IMG/VR virus record: IMGVR_UViG_3300042938_001356
Location: 1-21,330 of that record
DNA: 21,330 bases
Origin: a virus
Strand: one strand, 5' to 3'
The position numbers and the translations under genes were made by a program. Under the pieces are notes generated by a model. The model saw only the letters and a list, made by a program, of their open reading frames with translations, was not told where the DNA came from and ran no database searches. Positions 1 to 5,921 of the stretch are shown one piece after another; position 1 is the stretch's first letter; each line of letters starts with the position of its first letter.

Positions 1-1
1 T

Positions 2-457
2 GCTTTAATTGATCAGGCAACACAATTTTCAAAAAAGGAAAATATTATTTTTGATAGATGTGTATTAGACAATATGGCATATACGAGTTGGCTTTATTTG
101 AAGGATAAAGTATCAGATAAATTTTTAGACGAAACAAGAATATTAGTAAGAGAAACATTGAAACTTTATGATATTATATTTTTTATACCATTAACAAAGG
201 TTTCACCTGTTGAATTAACAGAATCGGAATTAAGAGACAATGATCCGATTTATAGAGAAGAAATAGATAACATATTTAAAACATTTGTTGCTTCTTATCA
301 TAAAGCAGAAGGAAAAGTTTTCCCATCAGAAGATTGTCCTGCTGTTATTGAAATTTTTGGATCCCCACAGGAAAGAATACAAATGACCAAATTATATCTA
401 ACAGAGCAAGGAACTCCTTATGGAGAAAATGAAAGTTTATTAACTGGAATATTTTGA
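2..457 (+). CDS. AAA_28-like P-loop nucleotide-binding protein, C-terminal part (5' truncated)
   Basis: The reading frame is open from the window edge (first full codon at base 2), so the ATG at 74 is probably internal and the N-terminus with the Walker A loop lies outside the window. The visible 151 residues contain FDRCVLDNMAY (bases 50-82), which resembles the DR..lD..ay lid/base-binding segment of AAA_28 and NadR-like kinases. It is followed by YDIIFFIPL, a buried strand, and then ELRDNDPIYREEID, matching the RD.d..y..EID pattern of that family. Such proteins bind ATP and often phosphorylate small substrates, but the substrate cannot be named here. The gene ends 26 bases before the next gene on the same strand. 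It could instead be another deoxynucleotide-kinase-like P-loop protein. Confidence 0.65.
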   Translation, partial: ALIDQATQFSKKENIIFDRCVLDNMAYTSWLYLKDKVSDKFLDETRILVRETLKLYDIIFFIPLTKVSPVELTESELRDNDPIYREEIDNIFKTFVASYHKAEGKVFPSEDCPAVIEIFGSPQERIQMTKLYLTEQGTPYGENESLLTGIF

Positions 458-483
458 GATAAATAAAAATATAATATAATAAT

Positions 484-1350
484 ATGAAAAAACTTAAATT
501 CGATACTTTATTTGAATCTCTGATGTTAAATGAAGGAAATAAATCAAAACAAGAGAGATATGGTAATGTTAATTTTAATGTACAAAAACTTATAGACAAA
601 TTAGAGGATTCTGAATCAGATGACTATAAATCGATTATAGATCCAGCAATAGATATTTGGAAAGGTCGAAGTTATTTAGGAAACTTAACAAAGGATAACA
701 TTAAATCTATGGTGGATGACGTAGCAACTAAGTTAGAACAAGGTAAAAACAATAAAATTAATTATTTGAAATATTCTGATATAATTTCATTATTAGATAA
801 AGTAACTAGCGAAAGATTTCCAGTGAAGAATAGAGAAGGAATGTCTGTCTTAGCTACTACTTGGAGTTCTAAATTACAAGGATTGATCCTAAGAATGAAA
901 GATACCCATGAACAGGGTTCCGGTGAACAAAAGATTTCTGATGAAAGCGATGAGGATTCTTTACCAGAACCACAGGACAATTCATTTAAAAACCAAGGTA
1001 TAAAAGAAAAGGTTCTACAGACTGTTCAAGCATCTGATTCCATGTCAAAAGAAGAAATAATTCGGTATCTTATAGGAAGAATGAGTAGAAATGAAATTTC
1101 TGCTGAAAGCATAGTAGATTCTTTGATTTCCTCTGGTGACTTGGTTCAGAATGAAGATGGTAATTTAGAGGTTAGTAGAGAAACTAAAGAAGTAGAAACA
1201 TTGGGTACTGTATCAGATGATGATTTTGATATTCAGGACGAAACAGGAATTCCATTCAGAGAAGACGATTTAACAGCTGAAGACGAAGGCGTAGATGCGG
1301 CATTCAGAGATGCAATTGAAAGTGACCCATATAAAAATAGAGATTATTAA
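484..1350 (+). CDS. Acidic hypothetical phage protein with possible capsid-targeting N-terminus
   Basis: This 288-residue protein is not recognised as a whole. The N-terminus MKKLKFDTLFESLMLNEG is short, basic and then amphipathic. It contains L-N-E followed by G, which fits the (I/L)xE|(A/G/S) cleavage rule of T4-type prohead protease gp21 and resembles the capsid-targeting leaders of T4 internal proteins. Residues about 140-165 are a low-complexity acidic linker rich in D, E, S and P. Residues about 173-232 (IKEKVLQTVQ to LEVS) read like a winged-helix fold with a final beta wing. The C-terminal tail is again strongly acidic. The leader has no Shine-Dalgarno run; the bases before the ATG are taataatataata-like. 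A packaged or scaffold protein is possible; a function is not shown. Confidence 0.75.
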   Translation: MKKLKFDTLFESLMLNEGNKSKQERYGNVNFNVQKLIDKLEDSESDDYKSIIDPAIDIWKGRSYLGNLTKDNIKSMVDDVATKLEQGKNNKINYLKYSDIISLLDKVTSERFPVKNREGMSVLATTWSSKLQGLILRMKDTHEQGSGEQKISDESDEDSLPEPQDNSFKNQGIKEKVLQTVQASDSMSKEEIIRYLIGRMSRNEISAESIVDSLISSGDLVQNEDGNLEVSRETKEVETLGTVSDDDFDIQDETGIPFREDDLTAEDEGVDAAFRDAIESDPYKNRDY

Positions 1351-1379
1351 TTGACATTATATTAAAAAAATGATAAAAA
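1351..1379 (+). promoter_or_regulatory. Candidate sigma70-like promoter for the primase gene
   Basis: TTGACA (1351-1356) lies directly after the stop codon of the upstream gene. A 17-base spacer leads to TAAAAA (1374-1379), a 4/6 match to a -10 box. A start site about 7 bases further on would fall near 1386, almost at the primase ATG (1389), giving a nearly leaderless message that lacks the left arm of the adjacent hairpin. The -10 is weak and the base composition makes chance matches common, so this is only a candidate. If the host is a Bacteroidota species the E. coli consensus would not apply. Confidence 0.3.
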
Positions 1380-1414
1380 GAGTCTGGTATGAAAATTCCA
1401 GACTCTTTTCTTTT
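1376..1414 (+). terminator. Perfect 12-bp hairpin with T-rich tail that contains the primase start codon
   Basis: Left arm AAAAGAGTCTGG (1376-1387) pairs perfectly with CCAGACTCTTTT (1398-1409) around a 10-base loop (1388-1397). The right arm runs into TTTTCTTTT (1406-1414). This is the form of an intrinsic terminator for the gene ending at 1350. Unusually, the ATG of the primase (1389-1391) lies in the loop and the right arm encodes its residues 4-7. The structure could end most upstream transcripts, limit ribosome access, or do both. Confidence 0.6.
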
Positions 1415-2348
1415 AAAGAAATTTTATAACTATAGCCATAGTCCAACATTTAAAAAAACTGAAGGTGTTTATAATGCAGGATGCCCTGTGTGTAAAGAGG
1501 GCAAAAGTTTTGGAAAAAGAAAAAGGTTATTTTTTTATCCAAAAACTCAAAGTTTTTATTGTTTTAATTGTTCTAAATCTTGGAATGCTTTTTCTTGGAT
1601 ATTGGATGTTTCGGATTCATCCATAGATGATTTGAAAAATGAAATTTTACACGAATCTTCATCAGAAGAAATTGTTTTTTCACAGAATATAAAACAAAAA
1701 ATTTTTAAATCTAATGATTTACCATTAGACAGTATAAATCTAGAAGATAATTCTCAAGTTTTTTATTATAAAGACAATATTATACTTAAAAAGTGTCTCT
1801 CCTATATGAGAGATAGAAAACTTGATACAGCAATAAACAAATGTGAATCGTTTTATATAAGTTTTAAGGATTATATTCACAAAAATCGTTTATGTATACC
1901 ATTTTATGAAAAAAACAAAGTTGTTTTTTATCAAACAAGATCTTTAGATGAATCTTCTCCAAAATATTTAAGTAAAAGTGGTGGAGAAAAAGGTCTTTTC
2001 AATATAAACAATATTGACGAAGAATTTGATTATATATTCCTAACAGAAGGACCACTAGATTCTATGTTTATTAAAAACGGTGTTGGTGTGGCTGGATTGA
2101 GTTTAACGGATTTACAAAAAAATCAACTTTCAAAATATCCATTTCATAAAAAAATTTGGATATTAGATAATCCATCTGTTGATGAAACTTCTAAAGAAAA
2201 AACAAAAGAATTTGTTTATAATAAAGAAAATGTTTATATGTGGCCGTTAGGTTGCAAATTTAAAGATTTGAATGAATGGTGTATAAAACAAAATATAAAT
2301 GGTATAGATTATAAATCTATAATAAACAACACTTATCCAACCAATTAG
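1389..2348 (+). CDS. DNA primase, gp61-like (zinc finger plus TOPRIM)
   Basis: This protein likely makes the RNA primers for lagging-strand replication together with a phage DnaB-type helicase. The 319 residues are close to the size of T4 gp61. The N-terminus MKIPDSFLLKKF is typical of phage primases. Cys32, Cys35, Cys58 and Cys61 form a CxxC...CxxC zinc ribbon (CPVC and CFNC). RLCIPFY (about 168-173), followed by VVFYQTR and SPKYL, matches the conserved RNA-polymerase-domain segment. The TOPRIM core has the glutamate in LTEGPLDSM (E220, D224) and an acidic strand end at WILDNPSVD (D260). The start codon lies in the hairpin loop described separately; the in-frame context and family N-terminus support it. 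The stop overlaps the convergent neighbour by 4 bases. Confidence 0.88.
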   Translation: MKIPDSFLLKKFYNYSHSPTFKKTEGVYNAGCPVCKEGKSFGKRKRLFFYPKTQSFYCFNCSKSWNAFSWILDVSDSSIDDLKNEILHESSSEEIVFSQNIKQKIFKSNDLPLDSINLEDNSQVFYYKDNIILKKCLSYMRDRKLDTAINKCESFYISFKDYIHKNRLCIPFYEKNKVVFYQTRSLDESSPKYLSKSGGEKGLFNINNIDEEFDYIFLTEGPLDSMFIKNGVGVAGLSLTDLQKNQLSKYPFHKKIWILDNPSVDETSKEKTKEFVYNKENVYMWPLGCKFKDLNEWCIKQNINGIDYKSIINNTYPTN

Positions 2349-2869
2349 CCACCACCAGTTACTGGTTCTTGATCTCTTAATTTTTTTGGAGCTAGAATAA
2401 TAAATGAGTTTAAAACTTCTTTTAATTTTTCAATTTCACCAGCAACTCTTGTTATACCATCAGATGTTTTTCTGGTTATACCTCTAAGAAGTGAACCAGG
2501 TTTGTCATTATCTGATAAAATTTTATGCAAACTTTCAGTACTATGAGGATCATTCAAGTAACCAGCAAAATCATTTAATTTATCCGAAAATTCTTTAATT
2601 TTTTTTATGTTTTCTATATGAACTTCAATAGAAACTCCATCTACGTCAAATTGTTTTTCAGAAGTTTCTGGTTGTAAAGATCCGTCAAAATCTTTTTTGT
2701 TTTTTTCTGGTGTGAAATTTTCAGGAGTTTGAGGTGGTTCATCTTGTTCTTTTAAAATACTTAAAAGAAATGTTTTAGCAAAAAGATTATTTGATTCAAA
2801 TAAACCTTTTCCTAAATTTTTTTTAATAATTCTTTCTACTTTTAATTTTGTTTTTGATGAAGTCTTCAT
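2345..2869 (-). CDS. Hypothetical phage protein, lone minus-strand gene
   Basis: The 174-residue product is not recognised. It has a lysine-rich amphipathic N-terminus ending in FLLSILKEQDEPP, then a charged, proline-containing low-complexity linker (about 43-72). A mostly helical C-terminal half follows (about 80-160), including IENIKKIKEFSDKLNDFAGY, with heptad-like spacing that suggests a short coiled coil. The C-terminus is PVTGGG. The N-terminal layout (basic, amphipathic, then LKE) is reminiscent of head-core or scaffold proteins of T4-type phages, though the cleavage rule is not fully met. It is the only minus-strand gene in the left 8.7 kb. It ends 4 bases inside the primase gene and shares an 85-base divergent gap with the glycosyltransferase gene. 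Confidence 0.7.
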   Translation of the reverse strand: MKTSSKTKLKVERIIKKNLGKGLFESNNLFAKTFLLSILKEQDEPPQTPENFTPEKNKKDFDGSLQPETSEKQFDVDGVSIEVHIENIKKIKEFSDKLNDFAGYLNDPHSTESLHKILSDNDKPGSLLRGITRKTSDGITRVAGEIEKLKEVLNSFIILAPKKLRDQEPVTGGG

Positions 2870-2882
2870 TTATATAGAATAA

Positions 2883-2890
2883 TATTTATA
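2883..2890 (-). promoter_or_regulatory. Candidate T4-late-type promoter TATAAATA
   Basis: The minus strand reads TATAAATA here, 13 bases before the ATG at 2869. This equals the T4 late promoter core, which needs only a -10-like octamer. Transcription would start only a few bases before the start codon, leaving a leader without Shine-Dalgarno sequence. In DNA this AT-rich the octamer also occurs inside genes (for example near 8222), so position is the only support. Confidence 0.3.
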
Positions 2891-2954
2891 TTTACTCTTT
2901 TTTAATGTAAAAACTTGATTTTTTATTTTATTATAATATATTATATCATAAATA

Positions 2955-3629
2955 ATGAAAAAAATAATAGCAGTAATTTGCACTTTAAGTAAGACAGTTG
3001 ATGAGTTTAAAGAAAAACCAATTTATAAAACACTGGAGAAACTACACAAACTATATACAGACTCGGAATTTGATGTTATAATAGTAAAAGACAATAAACG
3101 AGGATTATCTGAAGTATATAACTCTTATTTGACAGAAGAATATAAGGATAATATTTTGGTATTTATGCATGATGATGTAGAGGTGAATGATCTTTTTTTA
3201 ATTGAAAAATTAAACGAATCACCGTATGTTATTACTGGGTTAGCTGGGTCTAAAACATGCGATTTATCAAAAAATAAATTAGCATGGCACTTGTGTTGTC
3301 AAAAAGAAGACATGATGGGTGAGGTTGCTCATAAAAAAAACAATCTTATATGGACATCTGTATTTGGTCCAACCAGTGGAAGGGTACTAATTATAGACGG
3401 GTTGTTTATCTCGGTAAACGTCGAAGAAATTCTAAAAACAAATGCTAGATTTAATGAAAAATTTAAATTCCATCACTATGACATGGCTTTTTGTTTAAAT
3501 TGTAATAAACATAAAGTTAAAGTAGGAATTTTACCTATAACTGTTGTTCATCACGGATTGGGTGATAGTATGATGACACAAGATTGGGAAAACAGTAATA
3601 GTATATTTAAAAACGAGTACAAATCATGA
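2955..3629 (+). CDS. Glycosyltransferase, GT-A fold, family-2-like (StrF/Glyco_tranf_2_5 type)
   Basis: This is probably a nucleotide-sugar-dependent glycosyltransferase of 224 residues. The N-terminal strand KKIIAVICTLS and VIIVKDN (41-47), followed by GLSEVYNSYL, form the donor-binding half. MHDDVEVNDLFLIEKL (71-86) holds the DDV metal-binding equivalent of the DxD motif. IIDGLFISVN (146-155) and the acceptor-side FNEKFKFHHYDMAFCLNC (166-183) match the StrF-like pattern in which FDe.F.gyh.yD.dfc is conserved. HH at 199-200 may be the late metal ligand. In T4-type phages such enzymes modify DNA bases or virion and host surfaces; which applies here is unknown. The ATG is preceded by CATAAATA with no Shine-Dalgarno run. 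The stop overlaps the next start in an ATGA junction. Confidence 0.72.
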   Translation: MKKIIAVICTLSKTVDEFKEKPIYKTLEKLHKLYTDSEFDVIIVKDNKRGLSEVYNSYLTEEYKDNILVFMHDDVEVNDLFLIEKLNESPYVITGLAGSKTCDLSKNKLAWHLCCQKEDMMGEVAHKKNNLIWTSVFGPTSGRVLIIDGLFISVNVEEILKTNARFNEKFKFHHYDMAFCLNCNKHKVKVGILPITVVHHGLGDSMMTQDWENSNSIFKNEYKS

Positions 3630-4156
3630 TATATAAACAAAACAAAATAACATTTAATGGATCATTATTAAAACAAAAATTTGGGTATGACTTTTATGAA
3701 CAAAATTATAAACCAACAGGGGTTGTTGTAATATTCAGAGGAGACATGAATATTCAATTTGATAAGGATTGTTTTTTCCATGACTATCCAACATTTAATG
3801 ATTCTGTAAATATATGTTGGGAAATCCCCAACATAGGACAACTCGGTAATGTGTGTTTCAAAAAATTATTCTTATATAATATAAAAAAATGCTTGCATGA
3901 TTTAAATGTATACACTAAAGTTGAATTAAATAAAAACGATTCTATATTTGTTCATCAAGAAAATAAAAAAGCAAAAGAAGTAAATTTCTGTATGTTAAAA
4001 CAACCAGATAATGTTTTTTCACTAGGATATATCGGATTAAACAATGAGAAACTTTTGTTAAACGATAAACAAATAGACGAATTAAATGAAAAAATAAACG
4101 AATCTTTTTATGAGATAATTAAATCCATTTGTTTAGAAGTAGTAAAACCATCATGA
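3626..4156 (+). CDS. Hypothetical protein, faint DUF366/lipoate-ligase-like resemblance
   Basis: The 176-residue product is not firmly recognised. It begins MIYKQNKITFNGSLLKQKFGY and continues with GVVVIFRGDMNI (about 32-43), an acidic stretch, ICWEIPNIGQLGNVCFKKL and a final helical region rich in E, K and N. The order (Y.G..L, hydrophobic strand ending FRG, then a long helix with a basic residue) faintly recalls DUF366, a relative of biotin and lipoate ligases, but the match is by eye only. It is translationally coupled on both sides by ATGA overlaps, with the glycosyltransferase upstream and the gp62-like gene downstream, so it probably belongs to the same transcript. Confidence 0.7.
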   Translation: MIYKQNKITFNGSLLKQKFGYDFYEQNYKPTGVVVIFRGDMNIQFDKDCFFHDYPTFNDSVNICWEIPNIGQLGNVCFKKLFLYNIKKCLHDLNVYTKVELNKNDSIFVHQENKKAKEVNFCMLKQPDNVFSLGYIGLNNEKLLLNDKQIDELNEKINESFYEIIKSICLEVVKPS

Positions 4157-4536
4157 ATGATTCCATCTTTGATTTGATTAATTGGATTTTAAAAAAACCA
4201 AAAACAACATTAAACATACAAGAAAGTAGTTCTACCTATTTATTAAATAGGTGGTTGAGTATGGTTGGACCAGATCATTCAAATATTATCAATGAAACAT
4301 TGAATAGGTGGTATTACACAAATTCAATATATACAGATACCGAGTGTGTTGCAAATTTATATAGGATCATAATTCCAAAAAACATTAAAAAAATAAACTA
4401 TATAAAAAAGAATAAGGAAAAAAAGCAAAAAAATAATTCAAGTGTATGTTTTGAACACACACAAAGAGAAATCTCTAAAAAAGAAGTAGAGGAACAAAAA
4501 AGAATACTTGAAGAATTAAATTCATTACATAAGTAA
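4153..4536 (+). CDS. Putative clamp-loader small subunit (gp62-like)
   Basis: An upstream TTG-type start at 4129 is possible, but the ATG at 4153 gives a clean ATGA overlap with the preceding stop and is preferred (127 residues). The N-terminus MNDSIFDLINWILKKP, then STYLLNRWLSMVGPD and ETLNRWYY, followed by LYRIIIPKNIKKINYIKK, resembles the short gp62 proteins of T4-type cyanophages. Those have an F.lin.i segment, a nRxLS motif, and a Y..i.Pkkkr..wikK segment. gp62 works with gp44 to load the sliding clamp. Residues 75-127 are a very lysine-rich tail with a probable C-terminal helix. A repeated NRW occurs in two places. Identification is tentative because gp62 is poorly conserved and no gp44 lies in the window. 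Confidence 0.5.
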   Translation: MNDSIFDLINWILKKPKTTLNIQESSSTYLLNRWLSMVGPDHSNIINETLNRWYYTNSIYTDTECVANLYRIIIPKNIKKINYIKKNKEKKQKNNSSVCFEHTQREISKKEVEEQKRILEELNSLHK

Positions 4537-4542
4537 AAACAT

Positions 4543-4929
4543 ATGATACAAAGACCAACAAACTTAGAAGATAAAATTGGTGGAACAGTTCAACTTGAAC
4601 AATATCAGGGTCACGCATTGGAACTTGATGGATGGAAACTTACAAATGTATTGGATGATATATTAATGGTTCAATATATAGATGTAAACGAAAACGGGAC
4701 AGAAATAAAAAGAGGATCTTTGTGGGTTCCTATAAATACAGTAACTTTTGTTTGGCGTGTAGGAAAGGTAATTTTAGCTGGTCCTAACTGCAAAACAGTT
4801 AAAATTGATGATCATATTGTATTTCCTAATGACAAGGGTATACAAGCAGCTAGTATAAATGATATTAAAAATATTGTTTTCTTGAGTGAAAGCAGAATTT
4901 TTGGTGTATGTGAACCGAGGTTCACATAA
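4543..4929 (+). CDS. GroES/gp31-like co-chaperonin
   Basis: This is probably a phage co-chaperonin that caps host GroEL, as T4 gp31 does for folding the major capsid protein. In the 128 residues, DDILMVQYIDVNENG (about 38-52) matches the first GroES strand. GSLWVPINTV matches the mobile loop, in which a glycine precedes a hydrophobic triplet. VGKVILAGPNCKTVKIDDHI (67-86) matches the G.V..vG......vkvGD.V roof region, and IVFLSESRIFGVCEP (about 110-124) matches the final il.ESdIlav.e strand. The first 36 residues are an extension not found in bacterial GroES. It starts 6 bases after the previous stop and is followed after 2 bases by the next gene, with a strong hairpin over the junction. Confidence 0.75.
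   Translation: MIQRPTNLEDKIGGTVQLEQYQGHALELDGWKLTNVLDDILMVQYIDVNENGTEIKRGSLWVPINTVTFVWRVGKVILAGPNCKTVKIDDHIVFPNDKGIQAASINDIKNIVFLSESRIFGVCEPRFT
4907..4928 (+). other. Perfect 9-bp hairpin with CGAG tetraloop at a gene junction
   Basis: TATGTGAAC (4907-4915) and GTTCACATA (4920-4928) pair fully around CGAG (4916-4919). The structure covers the last codons and most of the stop codon of the co-chaperonin gene and ends 3 bases before the ATG at 4932. There is no T-run after it, so it does not look like an intrinsic terminator. Control of the downstream start by translating ribosomes, or a processing or stability element, is more likely. Confidence 0.5.
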
Positions 4930-4931
4930 GA

Positions 4932-5318
4932 ATGAACAAACTTACTCTCAGTGGACTTAGGTCTTTATGTGAAACACATTTGGTTGAATTAAAATTTATA
5001 AGGAGAAATAAAACATCTTTCAATATTCCAACCAGAAGAATGTTATGCACAAGAGATATGAGAATTTTGAATTCAGAAATTGGCAAACTAACATTTAATT
5101 TTGTAGTTCCTACAAAAGCAGCACCATACGATACAATTTCAAAAAATCTTCTTACGGTTTTTGATATTATTTTTCAAGACTGGAGAAACATACCAGTAGA
5201 AAATACAATGGTTGTTATGGCTGTTCCAACAAATCCACAAAAATCGTTTTGGGAATATTTCGACAAAGTATTAAGAAATATGCCCAGAAAAGAAAAACAA
5301 AACTTTATAATAAAATGA
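4932..5318 (+). CDS. Small WYL_2/Sm-like (DUF2693-type) phage protein
   Basis: The 128-residue product has the layout of small phage SH3/Sm-fold proteins of the DUF2693/WYL_2 kind. It shows a strand, VELKFIRRNKTSFNIPTRRM, then the cT.d segment MLCTRDMRIL, then a variable loop (about 50-73), then LLTVFDIIFQDWRNIPVEN, which fits the l.VfDl...gWRs...d.i pattern. Such proteins are common in T4-type phages and are usually of unknown function; some may bind nucleic acid. The C-terminal about 25 residues are lysine- and arginine-rich. The start codon is 3 bases after the tetraloop hairpin and its stop overlaps the next start (ATGA). The family match is from memory and moderate. Confidence 0.6.
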   Translation: MNKLTLSGLRSLCETHLVELKFIRRNKTSFNIPTRRMLCTRDMRILNSEIGKLTFNFVVPTKAAPYDTISKNLLTVFDIIFQDWRNIPVENTMVVMAVPTNPQKSFWEYFDKVLRNMPRKEKQNFIIK

Positions 5319-5680
5319 ATATTTCATCTTCTGTTCTAGAAAACACCTGTAGTTCTTTGTTGCAAAGAAATGTTAATTTTATTATTAAAAATAAAACAAT
5401 AAAAAGAGGAAAGATTGAATTGTTTGTTCAAAGAAATTTTTATTTAGTTTTTCATATCTTAACAGAAAACAATAAAAAAGAAAAATTCGAAATACCTATA
5501 CCATTTTCATTCGAAAATCACGAAGAAGATGGTTTAGTTTATTTTGATTATAGATTTAAAACAATTTCAAAATATTATCCAGAAAGTTTAGATGTTTTAC
5601 AAAAAACATTTGACAAATATAAAAAAAATAATAAATTTGGAGATTCTATCTTAGTGATAGAAACAATAAAACATGAATAA
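5315..5680 (+). CDS. Hypothetical protein
   Basis: The reading frame is open from 5249, but the ATG at 5315 forms an ATGA junction with the previous stop, so the 121-residue form is preferred over one adding 22 basic residues that overlap the upstream gene. It is not recognised. It is rich in K, N, F and E, with alternating hydrophobic strands (KIELFVQRNFYLVFHIL, KEKFEIPIPFSF, DGLVYFDYRFK) followed by an amphipathic helix (ESLDVLQKTFDKYKKNN). This suggests a small beta sheet plus helix. No cysteine motif, signal peptide or membrane segment is seen. It overlaps the zinc-finger gene by 8 bases and sits in the replication gene train. Confidence 0.7.
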   Translation: MNISSSVLENTCSSLLQRNVNFIIKNKTIKRGKIELFVQRNFYLVFHILTENNKKEKFEIPIPFSFENHEEDGLVYFDYRFKTISKYYPESLDVLQKTFDKYKKNNKFGDSILVIETIKHE

Positions 5681-5921
5681 AGAACTTTTAATTTGTTATA
5701 ATTTGTTTAATGCAAATTATTATAGTATTTTTGCAGATGATTTTAAACTATTATCAGAAGGACAAGTCCCACTAAAGAAAAAACCACCATCTTCTTGTAA
5801 AAAATGTTATGGAAGAGGATATTCTGGAAAAAATACAACAGATTTTACTTATATACCATGTTCTTGCTTGAAGAAACAAGTAAATGTAGATATCCTCTTA
5901 TCAAGGAATGCAAACATTTAA
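5673..5921 (+). CDS. Small DnaJ-type zinc-finger protein
   Basis: The 82-residue product has one clear feature: CKKCYGRGYSGK (about 42-53) followed 9 residues later by PCSCLKK. That is a CxxCxGRG...CxC zinc site similar to one half of the cysteine-rich domain of DnaJ. The N-terminal 37 residues hold two hydrophobic strands and a short basic linker (KKKPP). Small single-site proteins of this kind occur in large phages, with unknown partners. The gene overlaps the preceding gene by 8 bases and the helicase start by 14 bases, so it is probably translated together with the helicase and may assist it; that link is inference. Confidence 0.7.
   Translation: MNKELLICYNLFNANYYSIFADDFKLLSEGQVPLKKKPPSSCKKCYGRGYSGKNTTDFTYIPCSCLKKQVNVDILLSRNANI

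Noticed and set aside
2354-2366. ACCAG-TTA-CTGGT hairpin at the convergent end of the primase and the 174-residue gene
   Set aside because: Only five base pairs, a three-base loop and no T-run on either side; too weak for a terminator.
2915-2937. TTGATT and TATAAT before the glycosyltransferase gene as a sigma70 promoter
   Set aside because: The spacer is only 11 bases. Shifting to an 18-base spacer gives a poor -10 (TATTAT). In DNA this AT-rich neither is convincing, although a promoter somewhere in this divergent gap is likely.
4234-4252. Nine-base palindrome with one central base in the gp62-like gene
   Set aside because: A/T-dominated and fully inside coding sequence; no repeat of it elsewhere in the window was seen, so an operator role is not supported.
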